Shown here: one piece after another, positions 43,688 through 57,197 of the stretch | Layout of the letters: the number at the start of each line of letters is the position of its first letter | Numbering within the stretch: the stretch's first letter is position 1 | The notes under the pieces: model-generated | Databases searched by the model: none | Told to the model about the DNA's origin: nothing | Seen by the model: only the letters and a program-made list of their open reading frames with translations | Assembly (NCBI GenBank): GCA_029844215.1 | Contig: CM056726.1 | Location: 32,605,001 to 32,669,000, forward strand | Length of the DNA stretch: 64,000 nucleotides | Direction of reading: 5' to 3' | Source: Przewalskia tangutica | Lineage: Eukaryota; Streptophyta; Magnoliopsida; Solanales; Solanaceae | Program-made: the position numbers and the translations under genes

Positions 43688-46600
43688 TGCCGACACCCAA
43701 TTTTGACCTCTCACCATTAACTATAAAATTGCACTAATTTTGTAAAATAATTTTAGGATTTTTATAATAAAATGCAAATAATAAAACATAAATACAGCAT
43801 AAATAAATAATTTAATAATGGCATCGCATCTTACGTAGTTTCAAGCACTTAGAGTCCCGTCCACAAGTAGTTGATTTCAAGCTCATTGTAATTCTTAAGT
43901 AAGTAATAAATACATAAAATAAATAATTTAGCAATGACGTCAGATCAAGTAGCATAGTCGCGCTTAGTAATACGCAAGAGAATTTCATAATCATTTGTAA
44001 TTTAAAAATCAATTTTAACTGATATATGCATTTAATAGCACCGCATTTATAAAGCTTTAAACGATTCTTAAATATCATACTCGTGATTTAGCATTTAAAT
44101 AATTTAATCTAAACTCAAGCACTAATTAAATAGCACGCCATTTTATTCTTGTAATAATTTTAACAAAGCACCTAAATAATCTAAGCACAATTTATTGATT
44201 TAATTTATTATTAACTAATTAAATAGCACCTAAAACTAATACCTAATAAATTAACCCCTAATTAAAACTAACTCTAATCAGCCCACCTTCTATCTTCGCC
44301 CAGCCCAAATCCGCGGCCCAACACCCATTTTCCCTTATTACCCGAAGCCCACGCCACACGACTCCCACTTATTTCCTTTCTCCCCATCTCGTCATTCACA
44401 ACAAAAGGAGAGAAAACAAGAACCCTAAAAGAAAAGCTACGCCTCCTCACCCATACGCCCAAATCTCGCTTTCCTAACCAAATCGATCTTCCCTACCATA
44501 GCCACTTTTCCTTACCATATCCATCACCCAAATCGCTGAAATCAAGAACGAAATCAACCTGCATTAAGCCCACAAAATCGTAACAATAAATCGACTCTAA
44601 ATAGAAACAAATCCTCAAAACCAACTTACCATAAGCAATACTTGCCTTAATGATTACACTGGATGTTGGTACCAAGATTCGCCCAAAATAAAGCCAAATC
44701 TGTCCGAATCACCCATTAATGCTATATAAACCAATCTCTACACACTTGAAAGGCATTCAAATCGAGAGAGAACGTGAAGAATCATTCGAAATTAAGCATT
44801 CCAGAGCGTATAATTCGTAATCCTCAAGCTTTTTTGAAGTTTCATCCTTCGTGATAACCGCAATAAACCTCCGAAAGAACCGACGACTTGATACGCCGCC
44901 TGCCGCTGAGAAGGTAAATTCATCCTCTCGCCTACTCTTTACTTTCACATGAAGCTCTCATGACTAATTATGTGTTAAAAGATTTCAACCTGTGGCCAAT
45001 TTTAGGTCGCTTAGTTAGCATTTAAGCCTGCTTAATATATATCGAGATCGATTGATCCTCTCGTTAGTTATATCTGTTTACTTTATAACTACCCATTTGG
45101 TTACCATGAAGGTTCAATTAAAATTTAGAGGTTGTTTAAGCATTGCTGAATTGATATTGTAGTTTAGCTAAGTTGTAACGTAGCTAATGCTTTAAGTTGT
45201 ATTTCTTTGTATTCACTAAGTGGACACTCAGTAGATCAGACACTGTTAGAGTTGGCTATCTGATTGGTAAATGATGGGCATTATTGGTTCAATACCCATA
45301 GATCACTTGTAAACATATTTAAAATAGCTTAAGATGACATAGTAGGATTTAAACCTATTTTGAATATGTGTTAGCTTAAACTGAAGGCTGTCTAGACTTC
45401 GATAACCATCTCAAATATAAGTGTGCTTTGCCCGGAAATGTTTCCATGGCTAGATATAACATAAATACGCAATATGTGACTTAATAGTCCCTACATAGAT
45501 GAAATAATATTCTTAGTGTTCTACTGGTTCAATTTCTAAACCTGCATGTCTACATTATTGATCATATACTTGGTTGGATTTTGCATACCCAATTCTGATT
45601 CAAATGATTTTGTGCAATTCGAAACGTGAATATAAATAATCTCCTATATGTTTCAGAGTCCTATTGATCCCTTTTTTATCAATTGTTGCCACTGACATAC
45701 CGTTGGTTTGCGATTCTGCCTTGCTGCATATATATACACTAATTATCTACATATAGGCCTCCCCTTAGGACATTCATGCATAGCTCATCTTAATTACCTG
45801 AATTGCCTACTAAGATGTACATGTTTGTCTTGCTCGGATTTTTAAATTAATACACTGGTAAAGTCTCCTAAACCATAGAAACAACTGGTTAATATTAGTT
45901 TTGCTACTACTGTTCTGTTGGCGCTATTGCTTTAGCGTTATTGCTGCTGCTACTATTTTGGAATTATTGTTGCCATTTGTTACTTGTATTAAGCATCGTC
46001 ATTTACTATAAGTTGGTCCCATATGCCAATTTGTTTTCGGCCTTTTGTATTGTTCGAGATATTAGTTATAAAGAATGATTTGATTAAATGCCAGCTAAAA
46101 CCTGCAAATGTTCATCTATATTATATTATTTGGAATATTTACTAATCTTTATCATTTTTTTTTACATGAAATACACCGGAGCAACAAAGAGTCTCATAGC
46201 GGGACTCATTGTGGCAAACGCGAAGACCCACATCTACATGCATTTATCCTCGCATCAGGAATTCTAAGCTTAGGCGAAATGACTTCGCCATTCCTCGAGT
46301 CGTCTTAGTGTTCTTACTCCCGCTTCATTCATTTATTTATCAGAAATTATTTGTCTAAACGCTACATTAATTAATAGAATAATTAGAATATCTAAACCTC
46401 GAACCTCTAGTTTAGAAGCCAATTCCTTTAGGTTAATTACTTTAGGCTCATACTTAAAAAAAAACTATAATAAACCGCTTAATACTCTACGCTGGCATAA
46501 TAAATAGGGTTAGTCGAGAGATTTTAAAACTGCTTTGAGGAAATCCCTGTTAATACAAAGAAAATAATAAATACTTCTGTTGCATAATAGATAATGCTTT

Positions 46601-47211
46601 CTCACATTATCATGCTAAGCAACATATACCTCTTAGGTAAAGGAATACTTGCATATATTTTTACTCCAACAATACATTTGCCTCTTTTTTGAAACTAACT
46701 CTTACATTTTAAACAAACCTCATAGTCTTTTATGCCCTATTTAAATAACTCTCAATACATATTTTATTAGCATGATAATTAACCCTAGGTTTGACAGACA
46801 ACCGCAGTTAAGCGGATCTTGAGGGTGCTTAACCCTTCCTCTAGATTAATAAAAGAGCCCTTACCTAATCTCATTAAGTTTAGCGTACTATAAAAATGGA
46901 GTTAATGTTGACTTTAACCTAAGTCGACATTTAGGTGTCCTAATTCACCCAAACTAATTAGGTGGCGACTCCGCGAACCCTTAGCACTTTTAAGCACCCT
47001 TTTACATTTAAGCACCCTTTAGCAATTTAATTCCTTTAACACTTTTTTTTTTTTTTTTTTTGTTTTTTTAGCAAACCTTTTAAGCATTTTAATATTTAAG
47101 CACCCCCATTTTAAACATTTTCATTTAGCATTTATTACTTACTTTCTAACATTTTTATTAAGCAGGGCTCGCTTTTATTAGAAAATGTCGCGGCCGAAAA
47201 TGGGCGCGACA
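43688..47211 (+). repeat. 3' LTR of element F
   Basis: 3524 bp, TGCCGACACC to GCGCGACA. It is very like the 5' LTR apart from many small indels. The start TGCC differs from TGTT in the 5' copy. A homopolymer T run at 47043-47067 is longer than its partner. Confidence 0.95.
44723..44730 (+). promoter_or_regulatory. TATA box, 3' LTR of F
   Basis: TATATAAACCAATC, the same as in the 5' LTR. Confidence 0.5.
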
Positions 47212-47216
47212 AAAGG

Positions 47217-49549
47217 TATACTGCCCGGCCCATTCCTGGGACGCGATAAAGTCATATAAGTCTGCCCATAAAGGTATACTGCCCGGCCCATTCCTGAGAC
47301 GCGATAAAGTCCTCTTTACATAACATTTTAAATCATATTTTCACTTCTTCTTAAGTCGTTATAACAACTTCCATAAAGCTATTATAACAATCTTTCACTT
47401 TAGAGAACTTAAGGCACTTTTATTTCTTTTTACATTAGGGAAAATTAAACTCAAAAGTACTACGTACATACATACTTAAAAAGAATCATAAAACTCCTTC
47501 TCTTTTAAATCAATAAATTTCATCTTTTGAAAACTCAAGTTGCATTCTCTTTTAAAATCAAGCCGCTTAACTTTTGAAATAATTCATGGCAACCAAACTT
47601 TTTAAATCAAATCATTCCTTCCTTTAAGAATCAAGTCCCATAACTTGAAAAATAAAGTCTCATAACCTTTTTAGAAATCAAGGTTCATAGTCTTAAAACT
47701 TCATAACATAAACTCTTTTAATTTAAGCAACATATACTTTTATGAGTTGTGAATAAGTTATACTCGTTTATAACGAACTTATTAAAGCAGTCATGATCTA
47801 GAAAATGTAATACAATTTTGTCTTATCTTAATTTCTATGCAGATGGAGAATTCTACTCATTTTAATATAATTGATTGTCGATACATTTTCTTTTATTAAC
47901 GCTGCAATGGCTTGTTCGATACTTATTCTCATTCGTGCAGTTAATTAGCAAAGTCAACTCGACTTCAAATACTTCCTAACGACTCTTACCAACATCCCCC
48001 ATAAGACTTGGTAAGAACTTAGGATAACTTAGACATACCTTTTACATAGAGTAAATCAACATACGTACCTCTTAAATTCTAAGAGTAGAAGGAATCATGA
48101 AATAACATCACATGTATATTTCACACATAGAACATGCCAAAAGAAGGAAGAGGTTCACATACCTCGCGACGATTATCGACAAGTAGCAAAATGCTCCAAA
48201 GTACTTCAACCTTGATAGCTATTCCATCCTTCAAGTAGAATACGCTATACGTAGTACTTCAACCTGTATTAACCATAACATGTCTATCAACTCCTACCTT
48301 ATTAACATGGAATAATACTAAGTGTTAGGTCTTTAATTCTACAGAAAATTGGGCAGCACTTCCTTTGTTTCTACGTACTTTTCCACCTTTTTCAAGGCCC
48401 GAATTTAACAACCAAACATGCCACATCTAAGGCCAAACAATTCGGATATCCAAAGGGGATTACACGCCTTACAAGACGTGTAAAATTCTGCCCCACAATT
48501 AATACAAAACAATCCAATATTAACGTATCATTCTCGGCTACAAAGTACAACCACATATAATCTTTTCCAATTCCTTTCAATCCATAATGTCGTCCTAACA
48601 TGTTATATAGTCGCAAACAACTCTAACAACTATAATCCCTTCTTTATATAACATGCGACGACTAAAACTAATAACTAAATTGAATTACAATCTTAAGGTT
48701 AATCATGCAACTTTCAGATTTCTTCCAAATATTCCATTAACACTTATCAATCTTCATAATATATTTCACATGATCATTTCTAACTACTACAACATGAAAT
48801 CTTGAATTACAATAGCAAGACGGAGATTATTACCTCTTTAAGCCCAAAACAATCCAAAACCTAAAGTCGATCCTTAGCAACTTCAACTCCTCTTCTTGAC
48901 GCTCCAATCCGCTATTTGCAACCCTTAGAAGCTTGTGAAGAACTCCTATTCTATTTCCAACTTCAAAGTTGAAGAACATCTTAGGTTTTCACCTTGCGAC
49001 TAACGTAAAAACGTGGTTTTTCCGGGATCTTTGTATTGAGATAACCTTACAATACCTCTAGGAACCTTGGTTTAAAGTATTGGGATTATTGAACCACAAA
49101 CGAAAAATTTTTGTGTGGAAAAAGTCACAAAGCCGAGAGCTCCATTTCTCATTCTCAAGTTTCTCTAAAAAAATTCTAAGTGTTTAGACAAGTCTTGCTA
49201 CATGGATGAATATATAAATAAATGGAGGGTCAAGATCATAACACTTGTTGGGTTTGGATGAAGGAGATTTAAATATCTCAAGTCAAGTGGCTCATTGACT
49301 TAGTCAATTATGTCAAGTTTGGGCTTGCAAGACTTGATCATCTAAGCTTTGGTCAATTGACCATTTTATCCTTGGTCTATTTCGTCCAAGACCATCCAGG
49401 GGGTGACACGTGTCACCCTCCCATTCGTCGTAACATTTCGTTTTCCGACATTTCCATAATTCCGATAAATTCTACAAGTCTCAAATTTTAGCGTCCTGAT
49501 TTCATACGTATGTTCTTATATACATGTCCTGGGATTACGGAGTGTAACA
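47217..49549 (-). repeat. 3' LTR of D, right segment
   Basis: Continues the tandem array after F (to about 47315) and then the rest of the LTR to GGAGTGTAACA. It is nearly collinear and near-identical with 52145-54400 of the right LTR. Confidence 0.93.
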
Positions 49550-49563
49550 TTCTTCCCCCCTTA
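49550..49563 (-). other. Polypurine tract of D
   Basis: TTCTTCCCCCCTTA on the plus strand beside the left LTR, reverse complement TAAGGGGGGAAGAA. Confidence 0.9.
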
Positions 49564-49982
49564 GAAACATTCGTCCTCGAATGTTCTTTCGGAGCTCAAT
49601 CTAACATTTCTCGGCATAATCTCATAAAACTACACTTAATGAAACCTAATTATGCCACATATGGCCCTAATACATCGCACATGCATATCCATCCATCATA
49701 AGCCAAACGAGAAAACAAATCCAAAGTGTGCACCATCACTATTTACTCCCATTCATTGCCTAAAAGGATTTTTTTTCGTACTTCCAAACTTATTCTAGCA
49801 TACTTACATAATATCAATATTATCCGTTCATGACACTTAAACATACAACAACCTTATCATGCATACAAGTCTATAAAGGGTCAAAGATATACCTGAAATC
49901 ATATAGGCGGTTCAAAGGACCGCTAAAAGTGGGAACTTTCACCACGACCGCCACGGCCGGCATTTAACATCCCGCCTAACTA
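49564..49982 (-). other. 3' UTR of D
   Basis: Non-coding and homologous to 367-724 of element A. It begins next to the PPT with the ACATTCGTCCTCGAATGT inverted repeat. Confidence 0.75.
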
Positions 49983-50862
49983 TCAAGTGAAGAACCCACA
50001 ATCGATCCAGAGATTGTGCTGTCCCACCAAAGCCACCTCTATAAGGACACTTTCAACATATGGCCTAGACGCCCACAAGAAAAACAAGCACCCAGACGGA
50101 GCGACACACCCTGCACGGAACCTACCACACCGCGTGCATTGAAAACGTGGCCTCGATCGAACCCCATCTCCCGAGACCACTGGCTCTAGAGATCTGACCG
50201 GCCTCTGATTCCCTGGTTGTAAAACCCACGAAAATTGTGCAGAGGCACTGCGGGCCGGAAATGTAGACCTAGTCACGAGGCTGTCCGCCAAAATTACCCC
50301 AAACGCCGCCATCCTGCCCTCTTAGGGTCGCCTCGTCCGACCGTACTCTCTCTCCGCCCTAAATCCCGTGCATATGCTCGCATCTCAGCAATATCCATAC
50401 ATGGCCGAAACTAGCCAACGCAATATCGCATAACCTGTAGAAGCTAGCACCACCGACTCGACCGAGGCCCTAAGTACTGTGATACCGTCAGATTCGCTAA
50501 ATGAACTCCCGAGGATCATCTCGATCTCGAACCATAGAACTCGGGTGGACTACAACCCAAAAATCAATCCTCAAACCGCCGCTCTGTGGTTAGCTACCTG
50601 TCCTGCTGCCGCCTCTACCACTATGCTAGTCAATAACCCGATATGCTCTCCATAATCTCTAAACTCGCCTGGTCATGAATCGAGGCTCGTATCGTAACCT
50701 CGAGCCGCGCTATTCTCGGCCGCCTAATACCGGCTGCGAATCAACTCGGGCCGCTGAGCCACAACCTCGTGCATAACTGGGCTCGAGCATCGTAACCTCT
50801 CAGGTACCACTAGCGCCTCCTGTCGCTTTGCCCTTCGCCTCCGGTTGCCTTCCGCGAGGCAT
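49983..50862 (-). pseudogene. gag of D
   Basis: Read from 50862 downward it starts ATGCCTCGCGGAAGG, like gag of B. The last part is an open frame of 109 codons (50312-49983) that includes QFSWVLQPGNQRPVRS and a zinc-knuckle-like FQCTRCGRFRAGC followed by a second partial one. It stops at TGA and is followed directly by the 3' UTR, with no protease or other pol domain. Upstream frames are broken. The size, about 880 bp, is a bit under that of gag in B (about 1.1 kb). Confidence 0.75.
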
Positions 50863-51054
50863 AACTGATACATCAGAATAGGTCAGAGAGGATTCAACCT
50901 AATATGACAGCTCTACTGCACGATCTTAGAAAGAGAAAAATGGAAACCAATCCTAAATGTCCTGCAGCCTCCTGGTTATAGATGTGGTGCACAACACACC
51001 GATAACCAAGACTCTACTAGACACGATCTAGAGACACTTTCCGAGGACTAACTA
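50863..51054 (-). other. 5' UTR of D
   Basis: Matches the 5' UTR of B (10764-10952) and C (24330-24445): GAGTCTTG...ATCGGTGTGTTGTGCA on the minus strand. Not coding. Confidence 0.7.
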
Positions 51055-51065
51055 CTCTGATACCA
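51055..51065 (-). other. Primer binding site of D
   Basis: CTCTGATACCA on the plus strand, reverse complement TGGTATCAGAG, the initiator tRNA-Met site in intact form. Confidence 0.88.
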
Positions 51066-51069
51066 CTTT

Positions 51070-54000
51070 TTTCACGACCCGACTCGACTGATCGTGCCCT
51101 ACTCCGCACCTTACAGGTATACATCAGAGAAAATCAGCGGAACATACATACAACTCTTAATAAATAAATAAAAAGTCAATAAGGAATAACCAACAGGTTA
51201 GCCGATAAGGCTACCTCCATGGATATATAAATACATAATCGAAAGCAGTTACCTCCTTTCCTTTACAAACTGACCCACAAAATATGACTACAGACCTCTA
51301 AGAGTTTTAACATAACAACCGTATGGACAGGCCCCGCCATACCTCAATATACATAAATCTACAACCTCGTGAAATCGTGCAAAAGATAAGCCTCCAAGTA
51401 AATGGAGCCTTTTCCCAAAATCGAACAGATCCTAAGAGCAAGGATCACCAACCTGTACCTAATACCGCGGCATTTAACGCAGCCTCGGGCGGTTAGTACA
51501 ACAAAAATTTAATATGGAATCTGAATAAGGTACAATAAACAAATCATAATTGTACAAAAAAATGACAGGGGCAAGTATAAAAAATGTAAATATCAGATCC
51601 TACCGTGTCATTACAACTCATGAACTTAATCGCACTTTATTATCTTTTCCCATTTTTCAATAAGAGTTATAGTCAAATTCTTACGCATATACTTAGGAAA
51701 AATCATCAAGTTCATAAACATATAACTTACGATTCAGATAACCTAATCCGACCCTTTTATGGAGGGACGCCATTTTGGAGTTCACTTTGATTATCCATAC
51801 GTGATAATGTAACCCGACCCATTTTGGACACGCATTAATTCATAAAAATCTTCCCACGGCGTATATCGCCCGACCCATTCGGGACGCGATAAAGTCATGT
51901 AAGTCGCCGTAAAGGTATCGCCTACTATTCTCGACGCGATAAAGTCATATAAGTCCGCCCATAAAGGTATCGCCCGGCCCATTCTCGACGCGATAAATTC
52001 ATATAAGTCGCCCATAAAGGTATAACGCCCGCCATTCCCGACGCGATAAAGTCATATAAGTCCGCCCATAAGGTATACCGCCCACCCATTCCCGACGCGA
52101 TAAAGTCATATAAGTCTGCCCATAAAGGTATACTGCCCGGCCCATTCCTGAGACTCGATAAAGTCCTCTTTACATAACATTTTAAATCATCTTTTCACTT
52201 CTTCTTAAGTCGTTATAACTTTCATAAAGCTATTATAACAACATTTCACTTTAGAGAACTTAAGACACTTTTATTTCTTTTTACATTAGGGAAAATTAAA
52301 CCCAAAAGTACTACGTACATACATACTTAAAAAGAATCATAAAACTCCTTCTCTTTAAATCAATAAACTTCTTCTTTTGAAAACTCAAGTTGCATTCTCT
52401 TTTAAAATCAAGCCGCTTAACTTTTGAAATAATTCATGGCAACCAAACTTTTTAAATCAAGCCATTCCTTCCTTTAAGAATCAAGTCCCATAACTTGAAA
52501 AATAAAGTCTCATAACCTTTTTAGAAATCAAGGTTCATAGTCTTAAAACTTCATAACATAAACTCTTTTAATTTAAGTAACATATACTTTTATGAGTTGT
52601 GAATAGGTTATACTCATTTATAACGATCTTATTAAAGCAGACATGATCTAGAAAATGTAATACAATTTTGTCTTATCTTAGTTTCTATGCAGATGGGGAA
52701 TTCTACTCATTTTAATATAATTGATTGTCGACACATTTTCTTTTATTAACGCTGCAATGGCTTGTTCGATACTTATTCTCATTCGTGCAGTAAATTAGCA
52801 AAGTTAACTCGACTCCAAATACTTCCTAACGACTCTTACCAACATCCCCCATAAGACTTGGTAAGAACTTATGATAACTTAGACATACCTTTTACATAGA
52901 GTAAATCAACATACGTACCTCTTAACTTCTAAGAGTAGAAGGAATCATGAAATAACATCACATGTATATTTCACACATAGAACATGCCAAAAGAAGGAAG
53001 AGGTTCACATACCTCGCGATGATTATCGACAAGTAGCAAAATGCTCCAAAGTACTTCAACCTTGATAGCTATTCCATCCTTCAAGTAGAATACGCTATAC
53101 GTAGTACTTCAACCTATATTAACCATAACATGTCTATCAACTCCTACCTTATTAACGTGGAATAATACTAAGTGTTAGGTCTCTAATTCTACAGAAAATT
53201 GGGCAGCACTTCCTTTGTTTCTACGTACTTTTCCACCTTTTTCAAGGCCTTAATTTAACAACCAAACATGCCACATCTAGGCCCAACAATTCAGATATCC
53301 AAAGGGGATTACACGCCTTACAAGACGTGTAAAATTCTGCCCCACAATTTATACAAAACAATCCAATATTAACTTATCATTCTCGGCTACAAAGTACAAC
53401 CACATATAATCTTTTCCAATTCCTTTCAATCCATAATGTCGTCCTAACATGTTATATAGTCGCAAACAACTCCAACAACTATAATCCCTTCTTTATATAA
53501 CATGCGACGACTAAAACTAATAACTAAATTGAATTACAATCTTAAGGCTAATCATGCAACTTTCGGATTTCTTCCAAATATTCCATTAACACTTATCAAT
53601 ATTCATAATATATTTCACATGATCATTTCTAACTACTACAACATGAAATCTTGAATTACAATAGCAAGACGGAGATTATTACCTCTTAAGCCCAAAACAA
53701 TCCAAAACCTAAAGTCGATCCTTAGCAACTTCAACTCCTCTTCTTGACGTTCCAATCCGCTATTTGCAACCCTTAGAAGCTTGTGAAGAACTCCTCTTCT
53801 ATTTCCAAATTCAAAGTTGAAGAACACCTTAGGTTTTCACCTTGCGACTAACGTAAAAACGTGGTTTTTCCGAGATCTTTCTATTGAGATAACCTTACAA
53901 TACCTCTATGAACCTTGGTTTAAAGTATTGGGATTATTGAACCACAAACGGAAAAATTTTGTGTGGAAAAAGTCACAAAGCCGAGAGCTCCATTTCTCAT

Positions 54001-54400
54001 TCTCAAGTTTCTCTAAAAAAATTCTAAGTGTTTAGACAAGTCTTGCTACATGGATGAATATATAAATAAATGGAGGGTCAAGATCATAACACTTGTTGGG
54101 TTTGGATGAAGGAGATTTAAATATCTCAAGTCAAGTGGCTCATTGACTTAGTCAATTATGTCAAGCTTGGGCTTGCAAGACTTGATCATCTAAGCTTTGG
54201 TCAATTGACCATTCTATCCTTGGTATATTTCGTCCAAGACCATCCAAGGGGGGGTGACACATGTCACCCTCCCATTCGTCGTAACATTTCGTTTTCCGAC
54301 ATTTCCATAATTCCGATAAATTCTACAAGTCTCAAATTTTAGCGTCCTGATTTCATACGTATGTTCTTATATACATGTCCTGAGATTATAAGGTGTAACA
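51070..54400 (-). repeat. 5' LTR of D
   Basis: 3331 bp. The inner end reads TTTCACGACC in place of TGTCACGACC. It carries about six or seven units of the 55-bp array, fewer than the roughly twelve in the other LTR. The outer end is GGTGTAACA, followed by the TSD GGAAC. Confidence 0.93.
51817..52165 (-). repeat. 55-bp tandem array in D's right LTR
   Basis: About seven units like those at 27480-28027, with GCGATAAAGTCATATAAGT and CCCATAAAGGTAT. The array is shorter than in the left LTR. Many units read CTCGACGC or CCCGACGC where the cleaner units read CCTGGGACGC. Confidence 0.93.
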
Positions 54401-55640
54401 GGAACATTCGGTTGGGACACCCAGGAGCACATATTTTTAATAATCTTAGGAAAAATAATTTGTTTGGTTGTAACAAACTTTCAGACTCTTCTGTTTGCCA
54501 GACTTGTGTGCTTGGTAAACATATTAAGCTTCATTTTGCATCATCTACTTCTTATACTTTTATGACATTTGATTTTGTGCATTGTTATTTGTGGACATCA
54601 CTAGTTTTGAGTTCTGTCGGTCATAAATAATATATGATCATTCTAGATGAATATTCGAATTTTTTGTGGACCTTTTCCTTAGGGCATAAATCACAAACCT
54701 ACACCATTTTTAAACAGTTTAGTGTTTTTGTCAAAACTCAATTTAGCAAAAACATTAAATGTTTTCAATATGACAAGGGGGGAAATTCATCAATGCCCAG
54801 TTTAATAATTTTTGTAACCAAAATGGGATGTCAATGTGTCTTTCATTTCCACATACATCACCACAAAATGGGGAAGCCGAAAGACAAATTCGAACGATTA
54901 ACAATATGATTCTCTCTATTCTTGTGCATTCTCACACCACCAAAGTTTTGGCAACATGCACTTCAAATAGCCACATATCTTTCAAATATTCTTCCTAGTA
55001 AATTTCTATTTAATGTGTCTCCCATACAAATGTTGTATCATCGTCTCCCGTCTTTTCAACATTTGAGGGTGTTTGTGTTATCCTTTTTTTCGTCAACTAC
55101 CATTAACAAATTGTAGGTTCGTTCAACACCTTGTGTGTTTTTGGGATACCCATAAAATCATAGGGGCTATAAATGTTATGATTGGACGAATGGAAAAATA
55201 ATTATATCTCATCATGTGATTTTAGATGAGTCTACATTCCCGTTTACTAAGTCTCATGTAGCATCCTCACCTTCATATGATTTTTTGGATAACAGAATAC
55301 ATCCCCTTCTACACCACCGTTTTACTAACCAAATACACGTGGAACCACCTCAATAAAATAACCAAAATGTTTCTGTCCATCCACAAAATGGGACTGGACC
55401 GGAGACCACAGCCTTGTCGTCGAAGGTCTCAGCCCAGTTTCAAGTGGGGGAGTTCACTGCTCTCTTACCTACACTCGTAAACCAGCCCACTACCGGATCT
55501 CGTCCCTACACCGGTCACCACACACCCCCTCAACCCATTACCAATCCCATATAACCTCAAACCATTGAAACTCGTGCCATGCACGGAATTTTTAGGCCCA
55601 AGCGTCAGTTTAACCTACTATCCATAGAACAACCTTCACC
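54401..55640 (+). pseudogene. Copia gag-pre-integrase and integrase
   Basis: Continues from 26723 after D: IRLGHPGAHIFNNLRK, then the H..CxxC end VCQTCVLGKHIKLHF. The integrase core follows: DFVHCYLWTSLVLSSVGHK, where the expected catalytic Asp is Tyr (TAT at 54586-54588), FLWTFSLGHKSQTY, FQYDKGGNSS (second Asp) and EAERQIRTIN (Glu, near 54875) in a shifted frame. The end includes ILPSKFLFNVSPIQMLY near 54990-55040 and a degraded tail rich in proline and threonine to about 55640. Confidence 0.88.
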
Positions 55641-56036
55641 TATACCGAAAAATCTCAAAGCTGTCTTGTCCGACCCGAATTAGAAAGCTGTAATATTAGA
55701 CGAATTTAATACTCTTATTAAAAATAAGACGTATGAATTAGTACCACGTCCGTCTAGTGTGAATGACATTCGGTCTATATGGGTATTTTGTGATAAGAAA
55801 AATTCTGACGGTTCTTTTGTGAGATACAAAGCTTATCTTGTTGGTGATGGCAGGTCACAGCAGGTTGGGGTCGATTGTGGTGAAACATTCAGTCTGGTAG
55901 TTAAGTTAGCAACTATCAGGACGTTTCTAAGTCTGACTCTTTCCAAATCTTGGTCTATTCATCAGTTGGATGTTAAAATGCATTTTTACATGGCCACTAA
56001 CAGGAAACTGTGTACATGCATCAGTCGTTGGGTTTC
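55641..56036 (+). pseudogene. Copia reverse transcriptase, first part
   Basis: LDEFNTLIKNKTYELVPRPS, IWVFCDKKNSDGSFVRYKAY, VDCGETFSLVVKLATIRTFL, SIHQLDVKMHFYM: this is the N-terminal part of the copia RT, with the LDV that holds the first catalytic Asp. It ends at CTCISRWVSD, where Athila E is inserted; the YVDD part is beyond, off the window. Confidence 0.9.
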
Positions 56037-57191
56037 TGATCGGTGTATTTTATATACACTTTTTGAGTCATTTTTAGTTAGTATTTTGCCCATTTTTGTA
56101 CAAATATGTGTCGTCTTAGGATAGATTTTATTTCTTTTGAGTCATAATGGTTTAAAGTGACACATTGGTGAAAAGGAGCGAAAGAGGGCGTAAACAGAGG
56201 TTCCGTAGCTCAAAAGCTAGAAAGTTGGCAACCCGCGCGAAACAGGCGCGTCGTGGTGCCACTGGTTGCGCACGAGGCTGGGAATTTCGCCAAACTGAAT
56301 GGGAATGGGCCAAGGCCAAGAAGGAAAAGTTTGTGAACGTTTTATAGGCTATAAAAAGGACCTTTCTATGTCAGATTGAGGGATCCCACTTTGGAGAATT
56401 CATCACAACTTGGAGATCAAGATTAGAGACTTTATTTTAAGTAATTTCTTGTTCTTTATTTTCTTTCTTTTAGTTTACGCTGATATTAGTTTAGTTATTC
56501 GTATGTCTATGGCTAGAACTAACTTAATTTAGGGTTTTCCATATCAAATCGCTTGAAACTCATTCTTATGAATTAATGCATGCTTTGGTTTCTTCTTATT
56601 ATCATGAGATTTATTCAATATTTGTTTTGATTGCTTGGTAATTAATTGATCACTAATTATCATAACTTATATGATTTCTAATCGAAAGCCGAAAGGGGAG
56701 ATTGTGAATATGTTATAGTTGAATAAACATAGGTTAAATCGTGGACGAAAGTACTCTGATACTTGTGTAGCTTAATAGGTTATTGCTCTTAATCCTCCTT
56801 TATAGTCAATCTTGTCCGAAAGATAGAAGGGTTCTATATTAGGGTTGAGTGTTTATATTACCTTAACATGAGTATAAAACGGCTTAGTTAACTCATTGTC
56901 TCAAAATGTAAGAACCATAATCATTTGCATTAACAAGTAAGAAGAGAGGATAGTTGAGGAGATTTGAAAGCCCTATTTCCACCATATCTGAAGTAAAATA
57001 AAGTAATTTAGTTAGCATCTATTATCATAGTTATAAACAATTCATCAAATTATCGGTTACCAAATAGATACCATAGAATAGAGGTTGATAATTGGACACT
57101 AATCCCTGAGGACGATAACTCGGTCTTCTAGACTATATTACTTGTCACGACACGTGCACTTGCGTTTAGTGTGTGCATAAATCGCGCATCA
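56037..57191 (+). repeat. 5' LTR of element E
   Basis: 1155 bp, TGATCGGTG to GCGCATCA, with strong identity to 63083-64000 by eye. It carries a TATA box at 56350. The only open frames are short (60 codons). Confidence 0.95.
56350..56357 (+). promoter_or_regulatory. TATA box, 5' LTR of E
   Basis: TATAAAAA in GGCTATAAAAAGGACC, about 310 bp into the LTR. The same site is at 63462-63469. Confidence 0.65.
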
Positions 57192-57197
57192 AGATTT

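Larger units (their letters stand above)
28028..47211 (+). mobile_element. Element F: Ogre/Tat-lineage gypsy element, 19.2 kb
   Basis: LTRs of about 3.5 kb (TGTTGACACC...GCGACA) flank a 12-kb interior with an extra ORF1, gag, PR, RT, RNase H, a second (archaeal-type) RNase H, IN and a long 3' UTR with tandem repeats. This layout defines Ogre/Tat elements. The TSD is AAAGG (28023-28027 and 47212-47216). It is inserted into the tandem array of D's LTR and is the youngest layer of the nest. The genes are broken by frameshifts and stops, except for several open stretches. Confidence 0.95.
26724..54400 (-). mobile_element. Element D: minus-strand gag-only Tekay-like element, split by Ogre element F
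   Basis: Left LTR 26724-28027 plus 47217-49549, internal region 49550-51069, right LTR 51070-54400. The TSD GGAAC is perfect (26719-26723 and 54401-54405). PBS and PPT place it on the minus strand. The internal region is only about 1.5 kb and holds a gag remnant and the 3' UTR; PR, RT, RNase H and IN are absent. The same gag-to-3' UTR join occurs in A, so this is a family and not a private deletion. The LTR halves are highly alike. Confidence 0.93.
20476..56036 (+). mobile_element. Ty1/copia element, base of the nest, interrupted by C, D (with F) and E
   Basis: Copia pieces collinear on the plus strand are 20476-21680 (gag, start of PR), 26460-26723 (rest of PR, start of gag-pre-integrase), 54401-55640 (gag-pre-integrase, IN) and 55640-56036 (RT). 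Removing C and D restores continuous reading across both sites. The 5' LTR is not seen: the gag start merges into the chimeric array. The 3' part is beyond the Athila insertion, outside the window. Confidence 0.9.
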
